DNA of 64,000 nucleotides from Arthrobacter sp. Soc17.1.1.1 (GTDB lineage: Bacteria > Actinomycetota > Actinomycetes > Actinomycetales > Micrococcaceae), in the NCBI RefSeq assembly GCF_036867195.1, contig NZ_JBAJII010000001.1:124001-188000 (forward strand), in the 5' to 3' direction. The notes beneath the pieces were generated by a model that was given only the letters and a program-made list of their open reading frames with translations, was not told where the DNA came from and searched no databases. The position numbers were made by a program, and so were the translations under genes. Positions 9,028 through 15,562 of the stretch are shown here, piece by piece. The first letter of the stretch is position 1, and every line of letters starts with the position of its first letter.

Positions 9028-9675
9028 TCAGTCGAGTTCCCCGCGCCGCCAGGACGCCGCGGCGTGCTCGAGGTCCTCCGCGGTCTTGATGAGCTGGTGC
9101 GAATTGCGCGTCAGCTTCGAGGCGTGGGGGCCGTTCGCGAGTTCGGCGTCGTCGGCGTGGTTGGCCTGCCCGAGCGCGACCACGCGGCAGAAGGCGGCGA
9201 AGCGTTCGAGGGCCACGTCGAAGTCGCCCTCGAAGGCTCCGGAGAGGATGGTGTTGGCCATCGTGGTCATCTCGGTGGCACCGGGGGGCTCGGCGACGCC
9301 GGCCACGACCTTCGACACCTGGGCCACCTCCTTGCCGGAGGCGAAGTAGGCGGCGATCCGCTCGGGGTTCTGCTGCGTGGCGGCCCGCAGCGCGTACAGG
9401 CGCCACAGGGCCCCGGGCAGGGACCGCGCCGGGCTCTCCGCCCACATCTCCGCGATGGCCTCGAGCCCCTGCTGGTCCGCGAGTTCGACGAGGCGGCGCG
9501 TGACGTCCGGATCGTCGGTGTCGCGCCCGTGGTGCACGAGGGCGTGCGCGGCCATGTGGGCGGCCTCCGAGACCCGCGAGGGGTCCACCCCGCCGGCGAA
9601 GACCTCGAAGTCCGCCGGAGCGAAGGGCTTCGGCTTGTGGGGCCTCGGGCTCTTGTTGGTGTAGTCGCCGTCCAT
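9028..9675 (-). CDS. Conserved hypothetical protein, helical
   Basis: A 215-residue soluble protein that I do not recognise as a characterised family. The N-terminus is charged (KSPRPHKPKPFAP), followed by a largely helical, alanine-rich body with repeated Ala/Glu/Arg heptads and no cysteines in obvious metal motifs, signal peptide or membrane segments. It stands alone between the DUF47-pit pair and tRNA-Lys. Real coding sequence is supported by codon-position GC bias and the ATG start MDGDYTNKS; function unknown. Confidence 0.75.
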   Translation of the reverse strand: MDGDYTNKSPRPHKPKPFAPADFEVFAGGVDPSRVSEAAHMAAHALVHHGRDTDDPDVTRRLVELADQQGLEAIAEMWAESPARSLPGALWRLYALRAATQQNPERIAAYFASGKEVAQVSKVVAGVAEPPGATEMTTMANTILSGAFEGDFDVALERFAAFCRVVALGQANHADDAELANGPHASKLTRNSHQLIKTAEDLEHAAASWRRGELD

Positions 9676-9821
9676 GGAACGAGGATACTCCTGCGGAAAA
9701 TCGGGCCGGAAGGAGGGGTGCGGAGGCAGTCCTCGGAGTGTGGACGATTGCGATAAAGTAGGCGGGTCATCGCTCCGCGCCGGCGGATCGTCCTCGGATG
9801 CCCCGGACAGGGCGGTGTGGC

Positions 9822-9898
9822 GGGCCCTTAGCTCAGTTGGCTAGAGCAACGGACTTTTAATCCGTGGGTCGTGGGTTCGAGCCCCACAGGGCCCACCA
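9822..9898 (+). tRNA. tRNA-Lys (anticodon UUU)
   Basis: A complete cloverleaf: acceptor GGGCCCT (9822-9828) pairs with AGGGCCC (9888-9894), the anticodon stem ACGGA/TCCGT encloses loop CTTTTAA with anticodon TTT at 9856-9858, the T-arm is GTGGG-TTCGAGC-CCCAC, the discriminator is A and CCA is encoded (9896-9898). Confidence 0.97.
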
Positions 9899-9902
9899 GC
9901 TA

Positions 9903-9929
9903 GGACCCCGGGACTCCCCGGGGTCCTTT
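9903..9929 (+). terminator. Rho-independent terminator of tRNA-Lys
   Basis: GGACCCCGGG (9903-9912) and CCCGGGGTCC (9917-9926) form a perfect 10-base-pair stem with loop ACTC followed by TTT, 5 bases after the tRNA. It may also serve the convergent ZIP gene. Confidence 0.9.
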
Positions 9930-9941
9930 CCCGTTCCGGGC

Positions 9942-10697
9942 CTACCCGGACACCTCGTGGACCACGAAGGCCGTGAGGAAGCCGAGGGCGGCGATGAGCC
10001 CGGTCAGCAGGTGCTGCTTCTCGAAGGCCTCGGGGATCATGGTGTCGGCGACCATCGCGAGGATGGCGCCTGCGGCGATGGCCGTGATGAAGGCGACCGT
10101 GACGCCCGACGCCCCGTCCAGCAGCGCGTACCCCACGAGCGCCGCCAGCCCTGAGACCAGGGCGATCCCGCCCCAGAGCCCGAACACGTAGCGCGAGCTC
10201 CGCCCCGCGGTCTTCATGCCCGCTGTACTCGACAGCCCTTCGGGCACGTTGGAGATGAAGATCGCCACCAGCACGGCAGGGTTCACGGAGCCTCCCGCCA
10301 CGAGTCCGAGTCCCAGGACGACGGACTCCGGGATGCCGTCGAGCAGCGCCCCGAGGGCGATCGCGTTGCCACTGCCGGCGGTGTCGGACTCCGAGGGCTG
10401 CTGCCCGCCGGAGCGCTTGCGGTGCTGGGCACCCTTCCGCGCGAGGGCGGCGTTGGCGCCCACGTAGGTCACCGCTCCGACGAGGAAGCCGAGGGCCGTG
10501 GGGACGAGCCCTCCGGTCTCCTGGGCCTCGGCGACGAGTTCGAAGGCGAGGGCCGAGATGAGCACGCCGGCACCGAACGCCATCACGAAGGACACGGTGC
10601 GCGGCGGCACCTTCCACTTCCAGGCGATGGCGCACCCGATGAGCAGCGCGCCGCCCGCGACGGCACCCCAGGCGAATGCTTGCAGCCACAGTGGCAC
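9942..10697 (-). CDS. ZIP-family metal cation transporter
   Basis: A 251-residue membrane protein with about eight hydrophobic segments and a hydrophilic, basic loop (RKGAQHRKRSGGQQPSESD) in the middle, the usual ZIP layout. The transmembrane metal motif appears as LLDGIPES in place of the classical HSxPEG, and a second site as MIPEAFEKQ. ZIP carriers move zinc, iron or manganese into the cytoplasm. The start is GTG (VPLWLQAF). The next gene is divergent and no regulator is adjacent. Confidence 0.85.
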   Translation of the reverse strand: MPLWLQAFAWGAVAGGALLIGCAIAWKWKVPPRTVSFVMAFGAGVLISALAFELVAEAQETGGLVPTALGFLVGAVTYVGANAALARKGAQHRKRSGGQQPSESDTAGSGNAIALGALLDGIPESVVLGLGLVAGGSVNPAVLVAIFISNVPEGLSSTAGMKTAGRSSRYVFGLWGGIALVSGLAALVGYALLDGASGVTVAFITAIAAGAILAMVADTMIPEAFEKQHLLTGLIAALGFLTAFVVHEVSG

Positions 10698-10894
10698 AGG
10701 GCGCTCCTGTTCCCGCGCCCCATGGCGCGACGACGAAAAACCTGGCCCAGCCTGTCACAGGACACGCCCGGGTGACCGAGTGGATCGTGACCGGACCGGG
10801 GATTGACTCGCCGCCCCGGCTCGTCTGCACTGGTAGGAGGAACTGGGTGCCGCGCGCGCCGGAGGGCGTGCGGCGGCCGAGCAGAGAGGTGCCC

Positions 10895-11539
10895 ATGGAC
10901 GCCGTCGCCCTGGCCGGAAGCCTGGCCGCCTGTGCCGTGATGGTGGCGGCCGCAGCCCTGACCGGCTGGCGCCTCGACGCGGTCTCGCGCCGGGCCGGCG
11001 GGACCGACGACTACTTCTGGGTCGGCTTCGGCGGGATGGTGGTCCTCGTGGCGGCGGGCGTCGTCGGCGGGTCGCTCGGCGGCGGGGGAGCGGTCCTGGC
11101 GGTGGGCCTCGCCTCGGCGGGTGCGGCGGCCGCGTGGACGTGGCACCGCCATGGCCGGCGGAGCGTCGAGGCAGCCGAGGCCGCACGCGCGTCAGCCGGG
11201 GCGGAGCTGCGACGGCGCCACGCCGAGGTGGTCCGGCGGTGGGCGGAGTACGACCTCGACCCTGCCAGGGCGATCAGCTTCCCGGCCATGCACGATCCCC
11301 GCCATCCCGTGGGGAGGCCGGTGGTCCGTGCCCTGCGCGCGGCCGACGAAGCGCGTGACGGCGGCGCCGTCCCCGACCTCGACCGCTATGCAGCGGCCGT
11401 CCACCGGCTGGAGGAGGCGTTCCGCACCGCCGAACACGAGCTCGTCGCCGACGGCACGAGCCACCCGGCACGCCATCGCTCCTCCCCCGACCCTGAATCG
11501 TTACCTACGGTTCGGTTCCATGGAACCTTCCACGACTAG
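10895..11539 (+). CDS. Hypothetical membrane protein with C-terminal helical domain
   Basis: A 214-residue protein, not assigned to a family. Two hydrophobic segments (about residues 5-22 and 45-78) are followed by a soluble, charged helical region rich in Arg, Glu and Ala that could form a coiled coil. The ATG at 10895 (MDAVALAGSL) has AGAGAGG upstream; an upstream in-frame extension would run into the divergent ZIP promoter and is rejected. A perfect 14-base palindrome lies across its last codons (11514-11527). Confidence 0.7.
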   Translation: MDAVALAGSLAACAVMVAAAALTGWRLDAVSRRAGGTDDYFWVGFGGMVVLVAAGVVGGSLGGGGAVLAVGLASAGAAAAWTWHRHGRRSVEAAEAARASAGAELRRRHAEVVRRWAEYDLDPARAISFPAMHDPRHPVGRPVVRALRAADEARDGGAVPDLDRYAAAVHRLEEAFRTAEHELVADGTSHPARHRSSPDPESLPTVRFHGTFHD

Positions 11540-11576
11540 GCTTTAAGTTACCGAAACGAACAACTGGGGGAGGGTC

Positions 11577-12851
11577 ATGATGCGCGTCCTGACGCACTGC
11601 TGTGCAGGCCTGCTGGCGGCTTCCCTGCTCGTCACCGCCGCGCCGGCCGCCCTGGCGGCGCCCACCGCCGACTCCCTGGGCGTGGCCCCCGACAGCAGGT
11701 CCGGGAACCGGCAGGAGGTGCGCTTCGCGACCTACAATGCGAGCCTCAACAGGCTCGCAGCGGGCGACCTGGTCCGCGATCTCGGCACCCCGAGCAACGC
11801 CCAGGCCCGGGCCGTCGCCGAGGTCCTCCAGATCAGTCGGCCCGACGTCGTGCTCCTCAACGAGTTCGACTACGTCCCGGGCAACCGGGCCGCCGACCTG
11901 TTCGACGAGAACTACCTCCGCGTCGGCCAGAACGGCAGGGCGCCCCTCGACTACCCGTACGTCTATACGGCGCCGTCCAACACGGGGGTCCCCAGCGGCT
12001 TCGACCTGAACAACGACGGCAGCGTCGGCGGGCCCGACGACGCCCTCGGCTTCGGCGCGTTCGAGGGCCAGTACGGGATGGTCATCTACTCCAGGTACCC
12101 GATCGAGACGGAGTCGGTGCGGACGTTCCGGGACTTCCTGTGGAGGGACATGCCAGGTGCACTCCTGCCCGACAATCCCGCCACGGACGCCCGGGACGAC
12201 TGGTACTCCGCGGACGAACTCGCCGTCCTGCCGCTGTCCAGCAAATCCCACTGGGACGTCCCCGTGGACATCGGCGGCCGGACCGTCCACGTCCTTGCCA
12301 GCCATCCCACGCCTCCCGTCTTCGACGGACCCGAGGACCGCAACGGCCGGCGCAACAGCGACGAGATCCGCTTCTGGTCGGACTACGTCACGGGTGGGGA
12401 CGGCGCCTCCTACATCCGCGACGACGACGGCGGGTCGGGCGGCCTCCGCCGCGGCGAACGCTTCGTGGTGATGGGTGATCAGAACAGCGACCCGCTCGAC
12501 GGGGATTCCCTGCCCGGCTCGATCGGACGGCTGCTGGAGAACCGGCTCGTCCAGGACCCGCTGCCCGCGTCGCAGGGCGCCACCGAGGCAGCCGCGCTGC
12601 AAGGGGGCGCCAATGCCGGCCACGGCGGCGATCCGGCGTACGACACCGCCGATTTCGAGGACAGGAGCGGGGGTAACCTCCGCGTGGACTACGTGCTGCC
12701 GTCCCGCACCCTGAAGGTGGCCGGCTCCGGCGTGTTCTGGCCTCGCGCAGGCACGCCCGGTTCCGAGCTGACGGGGATCTTCCCCTTCCCCACCAGCGAC
12801 CACCGGCTGGTCCACGTCGACGTCATCCTGAACGGCACCCGGCAACGCTGA
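11577..12851 (+). CDS. Secreted endonuclease/exonuclease/phosphatase-family protein
   Basis: A 424-residue exported protein. The N-terminus is a Sec signal peptide with an AALAAP-type cleavage region near residues 25-30. The EEP fold is shown by VRFATYNAS (metal site Asn), VVLLNEFDY (catalytic Glu), FEGQYGMVIYSRYPI, MGDQNSDPLDGDS (Asp/Asn) and the C-terminal SDHRLVHVDV (Asp-His pair). Such secreted enzymes hydrolyse phosphodiesters or phosphomonoesters; the actual substrate is unknown. GGGGGAGG precedes the ATG. Nearness to the phosphate genes is suggestive only. Confidence 0.88.
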   Translation: MMRVLTHCCAGLLAASLLVTAAPAALAAPTADSLGVAPDSRSGNRQEVRFATYNASLNRLAAGDLVRDLGTPSNAQARAVAEVLQISRPDVVLLNEFDYVPGNRAADLFDENYLRVGQNGRAPLDYPYVYTAPSNTGVPSGFDLNNDGSVGGPDDALGFGAFEGQYGMVIYSRYPIETESVRTFRDFLWRDMPGALLPDNPATDARDDWYSADELAVLPLSSKSHWDVPVDIGGRTVHVLASHPTPPVFDGPEDRNGRRNSDEIRFWSDYVTGGDGASYIRDDDGGSGGLRRGERFVVMGDQNSDPLDGDSLPGSIGRLLENRLVQDPLPASQGATEAAALQGGANAGHGGDPAYDTADFEDRSGGNLRVDYVLPSRTLKVAGSGVFWPRAGTPGSELTGIFPFPTSDHRLVHVDVILNGTRQR

Positions 12852-12857
12852 CCTTGT

Positions 12858-12872
12858 CGGGCCGCAGGCCCG
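12858..12872 (+). terminator. Possible terminator hairpin
   Basis: CGGGCC (12858-12863) and GGCCCG (12867-12872) form a short perfect stem 7 bases after the EEP gene stop. There is no T-run, so the call is weak. Confidence 0.35.
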
Positions 12873-13079
12873 GGTGTACGGTCGATCCCATGAGGACGAT
12901 CCTGTTTCAGTAAGCGAGCCGGCTCACGCCGTGCTCAGCGCCACTTGTCGATGACATCTCTCCAAGGGCGCCTGCTGAAGCTGTCCGATTTCTCCCGGCA
13001 CTCCCGTCGCGGCTCCTGCCGCGCGTCGTGATGACCGGTCGGGCACGTTCCGTGGGCGCAACCACCAGAAAGGAACACC

Positions 13080-13340
13080 ATGACCGGCACGCCCCAGAAG
13101 AACCAGTCCCAGTCCGGCCCGCAGCCCGCAGGGAACCAGCCCGCTGAGAACGCGGTAGCGAACGGCACGCCGCCGGACCAGCCGCAGGGCCGCAGGCTCC
13201 AGGACGACCCGCGCGCGCAACTCGCGCTCGCGAAGAAGAATCACGCAGCCAATCCGACGGCCGCCTCGGGGGCCGCGCATATCAAGGCGGCGCACGAGAG
13301 CAGCAAGCAGGGAAAGAAGGAGAAGAAAGTGCGCTGGTAG
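13080..13340 (+). CDS. Small hydrophilic hypothetical protein
   Basis: An 86-residue, highly hydrophilic, probably disordered protein rich in Gln, Asn, Pro, Ala and Lys, ending in a strongly basic tail (KQGKKEKKVRW). No cysteines, signal peptide or membrane segments. The start ATG has a clear AGAAAGGAA ribosome-binding site, which is the main support for it being a gene. It stands alone, followed by the palindrome cluster of the next operon. Function unknown. Confidence 0.7.
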   Translation: MTGTPQKNQSQSGPQPAGNQPAENAVANGTPPDQPQGRRLQDDPRAQLALAKKNHAANPTAASGAAHIKAAHESSKQGKKEKKVRW

Positions 13341-13353
13341 GCGCTTTCCGATA

Positions 13354-13383
13354 CCGGTCGACCGGCTGCCGGTGATAACCGGC
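13354..13383. promoter_or_regulatory. Cluster of CCGG palindromes
   Basis: CCGGTCGACCGG (13354-13365) is a perfect 12-base palindrome and GCCGGT-GATA-ACCGGC (13368-13383) a perfect inverted repeat directly after it. They lie between the small hydrophilic gene and the double-HTH gene and could be operators or a terminator. Confidence 0.45.
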
Positions 13384-13392
13384 TCAATTGGA

Positions 13393-13441
13393 GCTGGCTC
13401 CGAGTTCTGCGTATGGGGGAATCGCAGAAATCGGAGCCAGC
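13393..13441. promoter_or_regulatory. 19-base near-perfect inverted repeat upstream of the HTH gene
   Basis: Arms 13393-13411 and 13423-13441 match in 18 of 19 positions around an 11-base loop. The right arm ends 8 bases before a TATACT hexamer (13450-13455), a plausible -10 box, so the repeat covers the -35 region of the promoter of the downstream gene pair. It fits an autoregulatory operator better than a terminator because no T-run follows. Confidence 0.55.
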
Positions 13442-13492
13442 GATCTCAGTATACTTCTACGCGAGCCCGGAAAGTCCAATCGAAAGGTGATG

Positions 13493-14227
13493 ATGGCCGT
13501 CACAGCCAAAGCTTTTCAGCTGTGGCGTTCCCGAATCGCCCCGCAGGACACGCTGACCGATCTCTGCAGGATCGCCGGCATCAAACGCTCCACCCTCGCC
13601 CAGCAGCTGGTCCGCGGCAAGGTGTCGATCCCCACCGTCGTCGCCGTCGCCCGCGGGTACGGCCTGCCGCCCGTCGGCGCGCTCGCCCTGTTCGAGGGCT
13701 TCGAGGATCTCGAGCGCGGCACCACGCTGCCCACGGACGCCGAACTCGTCAGCCAGGTCTCGCACACCGACATCCTGCGCCTCCTGGTGGCCCGCAGCGA
13801 GGACAGGGAGTGCACCTGCACCGATGTCCAGCTGCGGCTCGCGCCGTTCCCGCACCGTAATTCGGTCCGCGCGTGGATCGAGGCGATCGATCCCGGGGAC
13901 CTCCGTCAGCAGCTCGCGCTGAGCACCGGCGTGGCCCGGCAGAACCTCTCCGCGCAGCTCACGGCAGGCCGCCTCGCCCCCGAGATCGCGGTGCAGGCCG
14001 CACGCCTCGCGGGGGTGTCACTGACCAGCGGCCTCGTGGTGACGGGGCTGCTCACCCAGGCGGAGGGCGGGTGGCCCGAGGACGGCCGCGCCCGGGCACT
14101 GTGCGCCCTCAGCGACCTGGACCTCGTGTTCCTCGCACGGGACCGGCTGGACGTGCTCGGCAAGCAGCTCCGGCGGGCGGAACTCGACGACGGCAAGGAT
14201 CGCGCGATGTGGGAGAACCTCGGATGA
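13493..14227 (+). CDS. Putative regulator with two HTH-like repeats
   Basis: A 244-residue soluble protein. Two segments look like copies of one helix-turn-helix unit: about residues 17-68 (TDLCRIAGIKRSTLAQQL... VAVARGYG) and 133-186 (LALSTGVARQNLSAQL... VQAARLAG). Both keep the pattern L-x2-(A/T)G(I/V)-x-R-x2-L-x2-QL-x2-G followed by a VxxARxxG helix. I do not recognise the family as a whole. ATG at 13493 lies 5 bases after GAAAGG; GTG 13487 and ATG 13490 are possible but too close to the site. It overlaps the next gene by ATGA. A DNA-binding role is inferred. Confidence 0.7.
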   Translation: MAVTAKAFQLWRSRIAPQDTLTDLCRIAGIKRSTLAQQLVRGKVSIPTVVAVARGYGLPPVGALALFEGFEDLERGTTLPTDAELVSQVSHTDILRLLVARSEDRECTCTDVQLRLAPFPHRNSVRAWIEAIDPGDLRQQLALSTGVARQNLSAQLTAGRLAPEIAVQAARLAGVSLTSGLVVTGLLTQAEGGWPEDGRARALCALSDLDLVFLARDRLDVLGKQLRRAELDDGKDRAMWENLG

Positions 14228-14946
14228 CCACCACGACCATCCAGTGGGTCGCGCTCGGACTGTGTGCTGCCGGCGCGGCGGTGCGGGTCCCCGGCGCGCG
14301 GAGGGGGCGCGGGCGGACGGTCTTCATCGCCCTGGTGCTGCTGACCCTCGCCGTCGGCCTGTCGATCGCACCGATCTACGAGGCCGTCGACGGTGTCCTG
14401 GGCGCGGTCAACCTCGCGAACCTGCTCCTCCGTCTCACCCTGTATACCGTGTTCGTGCTGCTCGGCATCCGCATGGCGGCGGCCTTCGATTCGCCCCTCG
14501 CCCGCCGGCTCATCGTCGGGCCCTTCGGCGTCGCGGTCCTCGCGGTGACCGTCGCCTCGACGCTGTACTTCTTCGTGGCCAGCGAGCTGCCCGGCAGCTC
14601 CACCGCCCTGATCGCGTTCGGGGACCAGGACACGGTGCAGCAGTACGCCGCGGTGGGCCGCCTCTATCCCGGCTACGTGGCCGGCTGCCTGGTGATCCCC
14701 GCGATCGCCTCGGCCGTCGACCGCCGGGCACGGACCATCCACCGCGTGGCATGCGCACTCCTCGCCGGTGGCTTCTCGCTCGTGGTGGTGTTCGTGCTGC
14801 TGCGGCTGACCGCCCTCGACCTGATGGCCTGGGACTATCTCCTGCCGTTCTCGGCCATCGTGCTCACCGTGCTGGGACTGTGCCTGATCTGGCTGAGCCA
14901 CATCCTCGGCAGGAGGCGCCGGACGGGCGCGAACCGGCTCGCCTAG
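14224..14946 (+). CDS. Polytopic membrane protein coupled to the HTH gene
   Basis: A 240-residue protein with about seven hydrophobic segments: near the N-terminus, then around residues 33-50, 60-80, 95-115, 145-165, 175-195 and 205-225. It ends in a basic cytoplasmic tail (GRRRRTGANRLA). Its start overlaps the stop of the HTH gene (ATGA), so the two are translationally coupled. It is reminiscent of actinobacterial membrane proteins paired with HTH regulators (MAB_1171c-like), but shorter, and I could not confirm homology. A membrane sensor or transporter for the regulator is the simplest inference. Confidence 0.7.
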   Translation: MTTTTIQWVALGLCAAGAAVRVPGARRGRGRTVFIALVLLTLAVGLSIAPIYEAVDGVLGAVNLANLLLRLTLYTVFVLLGIRMAAAFDSPLARRLIVGPFGVAVLAVTVASTLYFFVASELPGSSTALIAFGDQDTVQQYAAVGRLYPGYVAGCLVIPAIASAVDRRARTIHRVACALLAGGFSLVVVFVLLRLTALDLMAWDYLLPFSAIVLTVLGLCLIWLSHILGRRRRTGANRLA

Positions 14947-15101
14947 GCCTCCGCATCTCCCTCGATACGGATGCTTGCCCCACGCAATAAAAGAGACACA
15001 ATCGTGTCCTCGGTGCATTCACGGTTTCATGATCGTGTGTAAAAATAATGATTATGTAACTGCCGCTTTCCGTGGGGGGTCAGCGGATCGTTACCCGGCA
15101 G

Positions 15102-15137
15102 ATAGGTGTGTCCATTAGAACGGGTGGACCCACCTAT
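15102..15137. repeat. Inverted repeat in the intergenic region
   Basis: ATAGGTGTGTCCA (15102-15114) and TGGACCCACCTAT (15125-15137) pair in 12 of 13 positions around a 10-base loop, followed by a T-rich stretch TTGTTCTTAAG. It may terminate the HTH/membrane operon or be an operator; the rest of 14947-15231 shows nothing else except the next terminator. Confidence 0.45.
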
Positions 15138-15169
15138 TTGTTCTTAAGCACTCCGATAGCACCCGGACG

Positions 15170-15220
15170 CCGAAAAGGGCGCCGCCCGCCGCGAAGTCGC
15201 GGGGGTGGCGCCCTTTTCGG
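15170..15220. terminator. Strong terminator between convergent operons
   Basis: A perfect 14-base-pair stem, CCGAAAAGGGCGCC (15170-15183) with GGCGCCCTTTTCGG (15207-15220). Read on minus it ends ptsH transcription with a CCCTTTTCGG tail; A and T tracts on both arms suit bidirectional use. Confidence 0.85.
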
Positions 15221-15231
15221 TGTGGCCGGTG

Positions 15232-15510
15232 CTACTCGGCGTCGTGGTCCGTCTCGATGATGCGTGCGAGCGATTCGAGCGCGTCCTCGGCGCCGTCGCC
15301 CTCGGCGCGCAGCACGATCACGTCGCCGTGCGAGGCGCCGAGGCTCATGAGGGACAGGATGCTGGAGGCGTCCATCGCCTCCTCGGCGGGCTCGCCGTCC
15401 ATGGCGATGGTGACCTCGAGGGGGAGTTCACCGGCGGCCTCCGCGAAGATGGAGGCCGGACGGGCGTGCAGTCCCACGCGACTCGCGACGGTTGCCTTGC
15501 GTTCTGCCAT
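15232..15510 (-). CDS. ptsH: PTS phosphocarrier protein HPr
   Basis: A 92-residue HPr that relays phosphate from Enzyme I to sugar-specific EIIA domains. The active-site histidine is His15 within GLHARPAS. The SSILSLMSLG segment aligns with the regulatory Ser46 region, four residues later than in Bacillus because of a small insertion. The ATG at 15510 (MAERKATVAS) has AGGAG upstream. It lies 52 bases after fruA on the same strand, so HPr is made with the fructose system; Enzyme I is not in the window. Confidence 0.96.
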   Translation of the reverse strand: MAERKATVASRVGLHARPASIFAEAAGELPLEVTIAMDGEPAEEAMDASSILSLMSLGASHGDVIVLRAEGDGAEDALESLARIIETDHDAE

Positions 15511-15562
15511 GATGTTCTCCTTGTTCGTGAATGGGTTCAGGTACAGCCAACCGGACCCGGGG

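Noticed and set aside
15072..15260. A 62-codon frame on plus
   Set aside because: It runs through the inverted repeat and the terminator hairpin and has an Arg/Gly-rich product with no ribosome-binding site.
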